A stretch of DNA of 64,000 nt. It comes from Rhytidiadelphus loreus. Lineage: Eukaryota; Streptophyta; Bryopsida; Hypnales; Hylocomiaceae. Position numbers and translations under genes: made by a program. Shown one piece after another: positions 1 to 11,929 of this stretch (the stretch's first letter is position 1; the number at the start of each line of letters is the position of its first letter). The stretch lies in the NCBI GenBank assembly GCA_947034895.1, contig OX344762.1, forward strand, positions 49,703,087-49,767,086, given 5' to 3'. The notes beneath the pieces are model-generated. The model was not told the DNA's origin. It did no database searches and was given only the letters and a program-made list of their open reading frames with translations.

Positions 1-2331
1 CCATTTTTGCTCCCATGCCTTGGCGCTGCCATTTTCTCTACGGCAGGCATTGTGGCATCCTTCTCATTCAAAGAAACCAACCCCAAATTCCTGAGAGTAA
101 GTGACGAAATCTTTCCTCCCACACTTCTGCACAACGCTTCCTATAACCTAAATAGAGCCCATTTCTGTTAGGGGTCGCATCCAAGCATTCAATACGGAAT
201 GCACGGTTATATCTTAAAATCTTGCCCTTCATCTTCATGGTGTCTATTTTTAGAACCCTCATTGCACATGATTAAACAAGATTTAACCATTGAGGTTTCA
301 TCTAATAATGTGAAAGTGCATGACTGATCAAAAAGAGATGTGCAAATATTAGGGCACGGAATTGGTATCTGCAGTTACAGATGTGATGGCTCAAAATCTT
401 AAAAACACCTTGAGACGAACAATTCGAAATGACCACTTCTTAAGACTCGAATGATTTCCCTTGTTTCTCAAAAACCAGGCATCCTACAACAGAATCTCAA
501 AAATGTCCCAAAGTGACAATCAACCTCAGGGAGCTGAAAGTAGTACTGAGATCCTCAAAGAGATCGAATTGGAGAGTCAAAGCTGCAAGCAGAAGCTCAT
601 TGTCGTCTTAGCAGCCGATGTACAGTCTGCATCAAAGCACTTGACTGTCTCCGAGACATGCTCAAGGGGTAGCGTTTGCAGGAAGGAAGTTTGGCCCAGT
701 GGCACAAAGAGGACTTGGTTTTCGTGGATTGACCGCCATGTTTTGATGGCATCATTCTGTTACTCCATGACTGGCCTCATCTTCATTGTCACTGGTAATA
801 CGCTGAAGCTTTTTGTCACATTCATGTATGTGTAGCACGGAAATGTCTGTGTGATGGAGAGATGAAAGTATTGACCAGAGTTTCTGTAAAATTAGTCTGT
901 TTCAGGACTTTTTGATAACATCTTTTGACCTTTTTGAGTGATTCATGTGGAGGTCTAATTTTATCAATATTTGTTCAATTTCACTTCTCTATTCAATGCT
1001 TTTTAGGGTTTATTGCTAGTTACGGAAGTTGTAGGAAAACAAAATAGTCATCTTTCCACTGTTTTCTATTCAATTTTTGAGATTTGAATGAGAGCTCTAC
1101 TACGTACGAGGGGCCTCTGAATGATCACTATGACCACCAAAAGCAAGATCTGTGCATGAAGCATGAAGAAGATTTTACGTATGATGTTGTCAAAAAGTTC
1201 TTGAAACAGTGGAATTATATTGAAAGTCCTCTCATGAGCAACTAAATCATGTCTTTCAATTTTGCAGATGAGCTATTTCCAATATTTGGAGCAGAGTCAA
1301 AATCGGTGGGTGGTCTTGGCTTTTCTTCTTTTGCATTGGGCCTGATACTAGGTGAAGGAGGGGTGGTCTTGTGCCTCTACACTCTCTTCTTGTACCCGGA
1401 GGTTTCCCGACGCTTGGGTCCCTTGCAATGCTTCCGGGTGGGGATCCTTTCTACCATTCCTCTGTGGATATGTTTTCCAATGAGCTCCTTGCTTGATAAT
1501 AGTCCCCTCCTTCAATGGTGCCTACTATTGGTATGCATGGCCATCCGCAACATCTCCGCTTGCACTAGCTTTACAGGTATTCAAATTTCATTCAAATTTC
1601 ATTGCATGAATTTTTAGCGATTATTTACACTAGTGTTGGATTTGTATGCAATATTCTAAGGTCATTCAAACTTCACAAAGCTTAGACACAATTAGGTTTT
1701 CTTCAACTAAAATAACAAAACTCGGACACATAATAGTGGGAGTAGGGTGAAATTCACTTGACAAGACATTTGATGCCATCATAATCCAACACTATTCCTT
1801 ACCTCAAATTTGATTTAGAATATTCTATTGCCAGTTTATTGGGGGATGAATTTGCCAAACATCTCCACTAAAAATTTAACTATGGTAAGTTTTTAGATGG
1901 TATATTGGATGAGAGCATGGATATTGATGATTCTTTCTAAATTCTTTGTTGATGCCGCCACCATCTACAAATTAAAGTTGATTGCAGCTCGTGGTACTTC
2001 CCAAAATTTGAAAATGTAAGTAAATTCCATGTTCACAGGAGTCTTGATCCTGGTCAGCAACTCCGCAGCCTCTGAGAACATGGGAGCCGTCACTGGCCTG
2101 AGCCATAGTTTTTGCAGCTTCTTCCGAGCTGTTGGACCTGCGGTTGGTGGCCTCCTGTGGTCGTATGCATCCGGGAAGCGTTTCTTCTTGCACCAGTTCT
2201 TGGCATGGGGTTTTGTAGCGTTGTTGTCGACCTTCACTTACGCCTTGTCATTTTACCTTCCTCCCACTTTGACACAGCCTAAGCGTTTGGCTCTCAGGAT
2301 TGACGAATGCACAGAACACCCTCTTTGCTAA
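1..2331 (+). CDS. MFS transporter, ZIFL-like (5' end outside window)
   Basis: Exons 1-96, 479-794, 1268-1576 and 2039-2331 join in frame across GT-AG introns (donor GTAAGT at 97; acceptor CAG before 1268), leaving 337 visible residues and a TGC-TAA end. The visible part is the C-terminal half of a 12-TM major facilitator. Exon 1 ends a hydrophobic helix followed by the short motif FKETNP. Exon 2 holds a hydrophilic central loop (Ser, Glu and Lys rich) and then TM7. Exon 3 begins DELFPIF and contains GGLGFS, then helices with YPEVSRRLGP. Exon 4 contains FRAVGPAVGGLLW and the last helices. These motifs and this layout match the plant ZINC INDUCED FACILITATOR-LIKE / At3g43790 family, proton-coupled carriers of the vacuolar or plasma membrane. 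The substrate cannot be read from sequence. No frame breaks are seen. The gene is convergent with the SWC6 gene. Confidence 0.85.
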
Positions 2332-2697
2332 GAGGCGCACCACACTAGAGAAAAAGCAATGAAGTGGAAACATGTTCTAAGTGTCAGGCTTCTAATCCAA
2401 ACTTCCACTTCTGAATACCCTGGTAAGTTTGCATAAACATCTCTCCTGCAGAACATGAAAGATCAAAGAGAGCTCAAGGAGATATGAAGCTGTCAGTAAT
2501 TGGTTCTCTTTTGTAACTTGAAGGGTGAGATCCCTGGGCAGATAATTACAATGATCACTTCCATTTTGAGGGACCATGTTGTCCGAGTGACAGTTGACTA
2601 GTTCCACTGTCCAACAACTAGAAGGACAATCGCATCTGAATCTACAAAACTAAAATAGAAAGAGCTGTGACCTATGATGTTACAAAAAGACTAAGAA
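2332..2697. other. convergent intergenic / 3' UTR region
   Basis: These 366 bp separate the stop of the MFS gene (+) from the stop of the SWC6 gene (-). It probably holds both 3' UTRs. No coding exon, tRNA or transposon end is visible. Confidence 0.5.
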
Positions 2698-4432
2698 CTA
2701 CGCTAAAAACTTTTGACATCGGGTGTCAGTATGCAATGTTTGACATCGAGAGCAGCAAAAGCGTGCACCACATCGAGGACATGTATAGGGGGCGAGGTAG
2801 CCACAAACACTGCAGAAATGCCGGCGTGCACCCACACTGGGAGGTCCAACAGCTGCCCGCAAGTAAGATGGTGCATTGGGCGGTAACGACTCCAGATTGG
2901 CCTGTATATTGTCACACAACTCTCCATCAGTTAAGTCTCTGATCCCAGAACTACACTTCATTGAACTTAAGAAAATAAGCTGCTCACGATTGCTCAACCC
3001 AGGCAGTTCTCTCATAGCTTAGGAGCGCCATATCAAACTAGATCTCAATTAAGTGTGAAAACCACCCAAAATAAGGTTCAAGTGAAACAAAAACCAAATC
3101 GATTTTCACAGATAAAATTTGAGAAATATCATTCAAACCGTAAGTGAATAGGCTAGAAATTGAAAGCTACTAGTTTATTATGTTTTGATAGTGACTGTGA
3201 TCAGCTACCGTTATTAGTTTTCTATTTCTAGCTTGGGCATTTAGGGATTCAGAAGGCAAAAAAGAGTTGTAAAAACATGGACAAGTGAACGATGCAGTGG
3301 ACATGGAGTGGAGATACAATACCTCGTGCAGAAGATCTAAGAAGTTTCTTGGAGCTTTCTTTGCCGAGGCTACTCGCTCCTGTGCTCTAGCTTGCCTAGT
3401 TTTTCGCTTGGATCCCTTGGGAGCCTTTTTCTGTGTAGGCCCTGGTACATGCAACACCATTGATTTTCAATTTAGTTTCCAATTTACTTTAGTAAACATC
3501 ACGACCAATCTGACATATACCAAGTACTCAAAACTCATAGCTGTGATGTAAGGTTAACGTCAATAAGACAAGTCCAGTTGCTCCACTACAAAGGCCGCTA
3601 GAATTTGCAAAAAAGAACAGTGTGGCTGTCGTGTGAAAATGCTTGGTTGAAAATATTGGCGTCACAAAATCCTAAAACAATACAAGATTTCGCACTTACG
3701 ATCGTCCATTTCGTCCATTGAGGCTTCCTCGTCTTCCTCGATCTCGACTGCCTCATACAAGACATTGTCCTTCTCCAAAGCCTCCAAGCGAGCTGCTGCT
3801 GCCTGCAACCCTTTACTTCAGCTCTCTACCTTCCCCACAGAGAAAATATTCCTTCTCAAAAGAGAGCGCCACTACGCACATTTCTGGCTTAGAAGAATAG
3901 GCACACCTAATAACAGCATTCACCTACATGCGACAAACCCAAAACTTGCACAGCGAGTCCTTGTTGATATTGAAAAAGTACACCACTTCAACATCAGAAC
4001 TCAACTTGTGTCGATTTTAAGATCATATAACATTAAAGCTTCAAACCCTTGCAACTTTCGCAAATGGTATCCAAATAATGCATTCTTAATTGCGTTAGAG
4101 TCGAAAACCTAATATAGAACTACAAACGAGTGGAGAGCTATGGGCTTCTGATTAAGAGATGAATCACCAAGCGAGCTTTCCCCGTTAACGAAACTATACA
4201 ACTAAAATCTCACCGCGGCAGCAACACCTGGGCCGAGTGTGTATAAGCGCTTAAGCCCCGAAACCCTAATTCGGTTCGTAGACACCTACTCACGAGATTC
4301 CAACAGTAGAAAACGAGAGTGTACCTGCGCACGCATATTCGTGTCCTGCAGAGCCGCCCCGACCTTGGGCGCGACTTTCCGAACCCGTCCGGACGCTCTT
4401 CGAGTCGCCCCTGCCTCTCCATGCTCGTCCAT
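2698..4432 (-). CDS. SWC6: SWR1 chromatin-remodelling complex subunit 6 (HIT zinc finger, ZNHIT1)
   Basis: Four exons on the minus strand, 4432-4325, 3802-3700, 3441-3323 and 2901-2698, join in frame to 177 residues (the Arabidopsis protein is about 171). Donors are GTAC, GTAAGT and GTATTG; all acceptors are AG. Residues 1-36 are a basic N-terminus. Residues 37-70 hold AAAARLEALEKDN and an acidic stretch. Then come KGSKRKTRQAR and NFLDLLHE, followed by ANLESLPPNAPSYLRAAVGP. The C-terminus is a zf-HIT domain with C140, C143, C151, C154, C159/C160, C163, H167 and C172, ending QKFLA. In plants this nuclear subunit helps SWR1 deposit histone H2A.Z and affects flowering and development. The start at 4432 (MDEHG) fits the family; an in-frame ATG at 4471 would add 13 hydrophobic residues and is less likely. 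Confidence 0.93.
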
Positions 4433-4925
4433 GGCCTCGTTCACCACTCCAAAAAACAGCCCGACTAACAACTCAAAACAGAATCCCTAATACCGGGTCT
4501 GATTTTCCTACACTCGTCTTCCTGCTCGTTCTGCACAAACCTCCTCGCCTTCACTTAACTTTTAGTACCATCACATGTTCCTCGATCGAGTCGGCTCCCC
4601 GAAGTAGCCGCCGAAGTTGTCTGAGAGAGAGCTCGGGTATATCACCGAAATTTTTTAAGTCGAAGGATCGATAGTTTAGGTATTTTTTCTAAACGCCACG
4701 GTCACGGGCGTGGACAACACGTTTTCTGCCATCGCCAGGCTTCACCTGCGAAGCGAATGAAGTCGGTCTCTCAGCACAGAAAGGGCTCGATCGGAGGAGA
4801 TGAACCCTTCGATTGAGAACCCGATTGGATTGGATTGAGGTCCTGTCGGGATTGAGGACCGCAGGGTAGGTCCGTATTGCAAAATGGGGGCCATCCACTG
4901 TGCGCTGAAGTGGACCCCAGCCCTA
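4433..4925. other. 5' region of SWC6 and spacer
   Basis: GC-richer sequence next to the SWC6 start is the likely promoter and 5' UTR. I see no convincing TATA box. Short ORFs on both strands here lack splice or family support. Confidence 0.4.
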
Positions 4926-4929
4926 TTAA

Positions 4930-5118
4930 CCCTTAAGCGCTCCGACGTTCATATTCAAGGCGCTGTTCTATCCAACTAATTTTTCATTCATCCAATGTAA
5001 CACTTGAATCTTGAAAAGACAATCTTCATTTTCATGAAATTGCAGTAAATGATATTTCTGTAGAAAGATATAAGCAAAAATGTGCCAAAATTAGAAAAAT
5101 GATCAAGGCGTTAAGGGG
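4930..5118. mobile_element. TTAA-flanked MITE (family A, copy 1)
   Basis: A 189-bp segment lies between TTAA at 4926-4929 and TTAA at 5119-5122. The left end reads CCCTTAAGCGC and the reverse complement of the right end reads CCCCTTAACGCC, so the termini are imperfect inverted repeats starting CCC. A second copy is at 45042-45903. TTAA target duplication with CC(C/Y) ends is the pattern of piggyBac-type elements. There is no coding capacity. Assignment to piggyBac is inference. Confidence 0.6.
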
Positions 5119-5122
5119 TTAA

Positions 5123-8100
5123 GAAGCCGAGCTAAAACTGCTGAGAAAGGCTAAATTTGTTTCAAAAAAGGTCCTAGGCTCTTCGGTAGAACATGCTACT
5201 TTGGCGAGATTCTTATGCTTGGGCCCCGTGTGCTTTAGAATTTTGTGTCACTACCAATTAATTTCATGGAAGTTGCGACTCTAGCATTTTTTGTTTGTTG
5301 TAAGTTGTTCTCTAGGCCATGAGCAAACCAACAACAGGCGTGCAAAATGACTCCCATTTGCAAGCCGGTTTATGTTTGTAGATCAATTAGATAAACCAAC
5401 CATCTAAAATACAAATCTAGTGGGACAATTTTGTAAGCTCCAATGAAGAAGTCATTCAAAATACAAGACAAGTGGAGATGCTTTAAGTTGTTAGCATTTT
5501 GAGCATGGTTCCTACTATTAAGTTGTATAAGGGTTTTTTACAAACCAAAAGTGATAGCATTATTTTAGTATTTTTTGGGTGTTGTATGAATAATCTATGA
5601 ATTTTCAAAGTTTAAAAAAATAGAAGTATTCAAAATCTATGAGGTTCTCATGAATAGGGATCACTTTTAAAAATTGGTCACAATTAGGTGATGTATCTTA
5701 CTTACTTTACTTTCATTAAAGATATTTAGTATGTTTAGACTAATATTTTTGTGAGCAAATTCACTAAGGTAGATGAAGCCATGGCAAACAAAATAGTTGC
5801 TTTGCTTTTGTAGGTAGATGATTTTTTTTAAAATTCCCCAAGACTTTAGCAATTCAAATTATGTCTTCTAACAAATTATAATTTTGTTATAACTTTTGAA
5901 GTAAATTGCAAAAATAGCCTAAAAAGATCACTAGACTCTAATTTGTAACCAACATAAAGTGCATCCATAATGATCTAATAACTCATCTTAAATGGTAACA
6001 ATATTGATCTAAAATAGACATTCTAAAATAGTCACATTTTGTGATTGTTTTTCATTGATAAGGTTGAAAATTCTACTTGACCACTAATCCATTCCAATAC
6101 TGTCACTCAAAGCTTTTAATCATGGCTATGATTCATTCCATTGTGGCCCAAATCTCATATATATTTGCTTTAGGATAAATATATAATTGCTATGGCTCCA
6201 TTTCCAATAGTCTAAAATGGACTCAATCTTTAGAATGGAATGCACCTTTTTAAGATTTGATGACCTAAAATCAACCTCATTTTTGTTGCAACCTCTAAAG
6301 TTAGATTCAATTCCACTTCATTCTATCCTAACTTAGTGAAAAATGCAATCAAATTACATGGAGACATATTAGGTGTGATACTAGCTTATAGGATTGGGCT
6401 CCAAAATGGCAATTATATTAATTCTATGAATAGAGTCATGTGATTAATGAGTATGGCAAAAGATTCACCCATTTTCCTACAATATTGGGGAACACTATTA
6501 ATTTATAATTGCAAACAAACTTGTTTTTCTAAAATATGGGGCACTTTAATATTATTACTACAACATAATTATGAATTAAAATGGCAACATTAGCATTGAA
6601 AAGGAAAAAAATATTGTTCCCTGAGTCATTAGAGGAAATTCGGATTTATATGTTGTGGTCAGGTATAATTTATTTTATGAAATAAAAATGAACAAAAAAC
6701 ATGTGAAATATTTTGTAATTGGCCATTTGCTTTGGAGGAGGATTTCTAAATCCAATAAGTTTATACATGTCCAATGAGACATCAACTATAAGAACAAGAA
6801 TAATTCATTAAATATATCATGAAAATAATGCTATTTAGTGTATAAGGCACGAGACTTTAATGATGCCTTGAAATGTAAGGTAGAAACACTTGTTTTCATT
6901 CATTTAAGCTTGTGTATATAGATGGGGTCAAAATCACAATCATGTGTTATTTTCGCATTGTAGACAAATAAGAAATTGGAGAATTTTTGTATTTTTTGTA
7001 AATTTTCAAAGTCAAGACTTGAAGAAAATTTAAGATATTCAATAGATGAATGTTTGAAGCTCCTTGAAAAAAATTCCAAACTATTTACTAGAAGCTTCTT
7101 CTTTTACAATCACAAAGCACAATTTGCAAAGTAAGAGCCATTCAAAACAAGTGGCTTGAAGTGATATTGGTGTCACTTTAGTAAACACCTATTTTGCATA
7201 AATGGAGAGTGAACACCCAATCAAGTAGTTCTACCTTATCCTACGTTTTCAAAACCATTTTCAAATGTTCTCCTTGAACAAAATATACCAAGGTTTTGAA
7301 CATAATTTCAACTTATTTCTATGTAACCTAAAATGTACAACTTCCATACATGAAAATTTACAATTGATTCTAAATACATCTATGTTCAACACTTTGAAGA
7401 TTCGTAGTTCGATCATAATGCATAATAAGAAAATCTTGAATTTCTCCTTCTATAAAATTTCTCCAAATGTATTGACTTTAAAGGACAGGGGTATTTTTTA
7501 GAAAAAATTGTCAAATTTTACCATTTCTAGTCTACTGACCAAAATCAATATTAAATTTTAGTTTTTTGAACTTCAACTATACAAAAATGTTCAAAATTAT
7601 TAGAAAAATCTCAGTTCATTTGATTATGTGGATTGCAAGATTATAACAACTGAAATTTGAAGAAAGTTTTTTTCATCCATACCCGATGGGGTCAATAGAC
7701 TTTGAATCTTTATAAAGTGAGATTTTTGCTCTTCTTGAAGTTGGAGAATTAGACCACTTAAAAGCACATCTTTTTAGGTACATTATGCAAAATTTTAGAA
7801 GCGAATGAGGGGGCTAGCATACTCTAAATCATCCTACAATATATACATGTTCAATAATCAAGGAATACACTATCCATATTTGACAATTTCTTGTGTAGTA
7901 AGGATTTTTTTCTTTGGAATCTAAACGACAAAAATATATATCCCCCCATCCTCTCCATATTTGAATGTTATCATGAAGAAAAAAAAACTTCAACACTTAT
8001 GTTATTTTTCCCTTCCCCAAGGTAGGAGATTTATAATGTTGACTTTGATGTGCAATAAGCTTATTGCACATGCAACTTGCATGTGTAAATTACTACAAAA

Positions 8101-8340
8101 TTTTTGAATCTAATTTGACACATGCAAGTTGTCATAAAAAATACAAAATGTGTGACTTGTAATTGTTTGGACGCATATTTTGGGGAGTTGTGTGATTTGT
8201 GATTGGTTAGATGCATGATTTATGGAGTTGCACTAGTGGAGATACAAGTGCCCTCTCCTCTTCATTGGACAGATCTTGAATGGTGGAGTGGGAAAAGCAA
8301 GAGGATTGCAAGAGATACTCTTAGGCCCTTTAACCTCATA
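5123..8340. other. AT-rich intergenic DNA
   Basis: About 3.2 kb of AT-rich DNA with only short random ORFs. I see no gene, tRNA or clear transposon end. The one notable feature is a perfect 24-bp palindrome at 8048-8071 centred on AAGCTT. Confidence 0.5.
8048..8071. repeat. perfect 24-bp palindrome
   Basis: The segment reads the same on both strands (ATGTGCAATAAG followed by its reverse complement). It is directly followed by a second, shorter inverted pattern (ATGCAACTTGCAT). Function unknown. Confidence 0.8.
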
Positions 8341-8621
8341 GTTTTTTGGTTACCAACTTTTTAGATTTGACTTGTGAAAAGAGGATTGAAAGAGTTCACA
8401 TCACTTTTGCAATTTTAACACCCTCATGGTCAAACGTTATAATCTTTCACTATATAAGTGATATTGATGTGTTTTCTTTTCCTATGAGATCTCTAACATA
8501 TGTAGTTTGAATTTGTACGGTTACAATTTAAAAAAATTGATACAACCTATCAAAATGTTGTCATTTGTTCAACTTAGAGCAAATTCCAAGAAGTTCAAAA
8601 CAAGCCTTGGACATTTAGGGG
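8341..8621 (+). repeat. family B repeat, right end
   Basis: This segment is strongly similar to 45530-45796. Shared landmarks include CCAACTTTTTAGATTTGACT, GAGGATTGAAAGA, TTGAATTTGTACGGTTACAA and the terminus CATTTAGGGG followed by TTAA (8622-8625). It is the right part of the TTAA-flanked element seen complete at 45186-45796; the left part is missing or replaced. Confidence 0.7.
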
Positions 8622-9086
8622 TTAAAGTTTATTCATCTAGTTTCCAATAATGCATTAGAAGAGTATTTGGAATATTATTTTTACTTCCAACAAGATTCAA
8701 CCTAAAATTAGGAAATTTAATAATAGGAACAATGCTCTATAACACCAATTTTTGGTCCATCTACATACATCCCTTGGCCCACCCATAGTTGACCTACAAA
8801 AAGTCATCCTATCCAAAGTTGTCTACTAGAAGTCAATGTACCTGTAGTTGTTGTACCCGCACGTGGCCCTAAAGTGTCATGTGGACACCACATGGCATCC
8901 ACATGGGTTTAGGTAAATGGGGGTTAATTTTTTTGAAAGTTAACCATGAAGTTTACTCTATTAGATGTCTTAAACATTGTGTTAGATGTTGTGTCATAGT
9001 GGTTGACATGCCCCCCTTGCTACAGTTTCAAAACCAACAGCCACCATTTCATGCTCTATAAACATGCATTTATGTAAACCACTTAA

Positions 9087-9287
9087 TCCCTAAATATCCA
9101 AGTCATTTTTTAGCTTTTTGGAATTTGCTCTAAATTGAACAGAAAGCCAACAATTGTAAAAGTTTTATCAATTGCTCCTGTACAAATTAAAATTAGAAAT
9201 GTTAGAAATCACAAGGGAAAAGAAAACACAACAATATCACTTATGAATTGAAAGATTATAATGTTTGATCACAAGGGTGTTAAGCCC
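9087..9287 (-). repeat. family B repeat, right end, inverted
   Basis: The reverse complement matches the right part of family B. Starting after TTAA at 9083-9086 it reads CCCTAAATATCCAAG, then GGAATTTGCTCTAAATTGAA and AGATTATAATGTTTGATCAC. With 8341-8621 it forms facing arms around a 457-bp spacer (8626-9082). Confidence 0.65.
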
Positions 9288-10169
9288 TTAAGTTCCTTGA
9301 CTATGTTTTCACCAAAAACACTCCAAAACTGTCACTTCTAGTACAAGTACCAAATTTTTGAAAAAAACTTTTTTTGACATATGTAACCATAGGATCTTGT
9401 ATTATGTTGACTTGAGAACATGTGATAAAAAATTCAGAAATTTCCACCAAGTGGATTGCATGATATAAGCATTCTGATTCACTGAAATTATTTTTTTGGT
9501 TTTGCAAAAAGAAGGGCAACTGCACTTCACAAGCTCACTTTTTTATGAAAGAATGTCCAAAATGGTGGTGCTTCTTTGGATTTTTTTTCCTAGACAAGTT
9601 GGCTACATGCTTAAAAAATTTCACATCATTTAGAATTGTACAACATATAGGAAATAAATAGTAAGTAAAAAGAAGTAGAGAATGATTCAAAATACAAAAT
9701 TGTTAAGAACCTAGTTATGAAATTGAAAAATGCCAATCCCAATGGTTGCAATGTTGTAATAAACAATCTACATCCTAAAAAATATTGAAAATTGAGTAAG
9801 ATAAAGGACTTCAAAATTTATTTAGAGTAGAGAATCCATAATTGCCCACAAACCAAAACTCTTCATAACTTTTGACTCATTGATCAAAATGGAATGATTA
9901 AAAGCTTTCTATGTATATATAATTCTAGAAAACCAATTTCAATTTTTATTTATGAAAAAAATGATTTTTTCTGATCTGCCTGACTATCCATTTACAAAAA
10001 AAGTAACATATAAGGCCATAATTTTTGGCTCATATTTCCAAATGTCATAAAATTTAGTGCATATGAAAGATATTCCTTGTCTCCACATTCTTTTAAAATT
10101 TCAGCCTAAAATATACAAAGTCTCCAGTCACACATACCTGCCAAAAATTTCTATATTGCCAAAAAACAC

Positions 10170-10305
10170 ATGTTGGTCCTTTAGGGGTTAAAATTGCAAA
10201 AGTGATCTGAAGATTTTCAATCCTCTTTTCACATGTTAAATCTAAAATTGAAGTCACCAAAAAAATGAGGTTAGAGGACATAACTAGCATAATCCCAATC
10301 AATTT
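10170..10305 (-). repeat. family B-related fragment
   Basis: On the minus strand this reads TGTGAAAAGAGGATTGAAAA followed by TCACTTTTGCAATTTTAA, matching the internal part of family B at 8370-8425. The neighbouring words CCTTTAGGGGTTAAAAT recur at 12930-12946, so a related fragment also lies near 12900-13020. Confidence 0.5.
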
Positions 10306-10726
10306 ACAACTTCTTTAAATTTAATTTACATATTTTAAAATGGATTTCTAATTTTGGAAAAAAATAGATTAATTATGTAATTATCCAATGCAAATCATGT
10401 ACTAAGCAATGCATCAATATGCATAATTATTAGCCAGTTTTGGGTGTTTTGCCCCTCAAATTGCTCCCAGTCACTTTGGTAGTCACGGGTCCCAACCTGC
10501 TGAAGTAAAAAATTCTGAATTTTTGCAATGGTGGTCCCAATGGGCAGTTGTTGCCTACCCTACTCTATTTCTTTGGGCCCAATGACTTTTGATCCATAAA
10601 TTGGATTGTATAACTCAAATTACATTTTCGTGAAGCTTAAGGTATGTTCCCACTTGCCTATTGGTGGCAATGTTAAGGCATTAAATGAGCTGTAAATTGT
10701 AATGCATTCGCACTTGAGTGCTTAGC

Positions 10727-10760
10727 TATCCACCAAACGTACATATCCACCAAACGTACA
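10727..10760. repeat. 17-bp tandem duplication
   Basis: TATCCACCAAACGTACA occurs twice head to tail (10727-10743 and 10744-10760). Confidence 0.9.
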
Positions 10761-10895
10761 TGGCACTCGAGGTGGCATGGACTTGGCCCACCATTGTGAA
10801 ATTAGTCAATGAAAAGAACTTGGCAATCTTCTAAAAATGAAGATCTCAACATTTGATGGCTGCTCTTATAAAATGGAGCTCTCAATGACCCATTA

Positions 10896-11304
10896 AGGTA
10901 GTGTGTTCTAAAAGCGCCCATCCTCTTCAAACTGCCCCTATTTTAGGTGGAGAATGGAGATGGGGTGATCCTTAAATGGACCACTATTGCAATTGAATGC
11001 ATCAAGGAAAAATTGTTTTTCTATTGTAAGAGTCAATCATTGTCTTTGATTTCTGCAAATTTTTTTACAAGTTGCAAGTGGACGCATTTGGGGAGACCTA
11101 TGATCACAAATAGGTGCCTATGCCTAAAATCTTTGAAAATCCATAAGTAATTCAAAAATGCTTGGAAAATTACGAAACCACTTGGGTTCTCTGGCAAATT
11201 CATTTGTCTTTCTCTGAAAAATAATCCAAAATTCTTATGGTCTCCATGAGCATAAGAAAAAGGTGGAACAGCCCGTAAATGGGCACTTTTAGAGCATGTT
11301 ACCT
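10896..11304 (+). mobile_element. TA-flanked MITE (family C, copy 1)
   Basis: A 409-bp element lies between TA dinucleotides at 10894-10895 and 11305-11306. The left end is AGGTAGTGTGTTCTAAAAG; the right end, reverse-complemented, is AGGTAACATGCTCTAAAAGT. An inverted copy of almost the same length (408 bp) is at 59574-59981, where an empty site proves the TA target duplication. Short ORFs inside it show no transposase motif, so it is non-autonomous. Confidence 0.8.
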
Positions 11305-11542
11305 TATGTAAGAACAGTGGTTGCCTAAGGTAGAAATTAGCAAGACCCAACTTAGAAAAATAAAAAATATTCAAATTTCCCAATGACTACTTCACATTAA
11401 CTTGAAAGTCTCTTCTAATGTGAATGTGTGTTGATGTATGGGCAATCTATTATACAAGTGGGGTGATGTGAGGTAAAACAACTCATGTGGGATATGTAAA
11501 TTGGGATTAGTAGAAACTTAATTGCTCATACCTAATTAAGTC

Positions 11543-11929
11543 AAGAGCATGAATTGTGTTCAATGTAGAACTTTAAACCTCATTTAGGTATAATAGAACC
11601 ATCTTTTTAAAGAAATTTTGAACTAAGAAAAGTGAAGCCAAGCTAAATTTCATCAACAAAAATCTGCTTGAGATTCCAAGCCTCCAATCAAAAGTTAGGG
11701 ACAAAATTTAAAGAGGCTTTGGGAGGAATGTTTTCTTTGACATTTTCAAACATCCTCTTTGAATTTTGTCCCTAATTTTTGATTGGAGGCTCTAAATCTC
11801 AAAAGGATTCTTGAAGATTAAATTTAGCTTGATTTAACAACTTTTCTTAGTTCAAAATTCCTTGGAAAAAGTTATTCTACTATGCCAAAATAAGGTCTGA
11901 AATTCTACATTGAACATAATTCTTGCATT
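11543..11929. repeat. long near-perfect hairpin (foldback element)
   Basis: Two arms of about 175 nt (11543-11716 and 11754-11929) are reverse complements with scattered mismatches around a loop of about 37 nt. Matching landmarks are GTTCAATGTAGAA with TTCTACATTGAAC, TTTTGAACTAAGAAAA with TTTTCTTAGTTCAAAA, and CCTCCAATCAAAA with TTTTTGATTGGAGG. It could be a foldback transposon or a young small-RNA hairpin locus. No TSD is clear. Confidence 0.75.
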
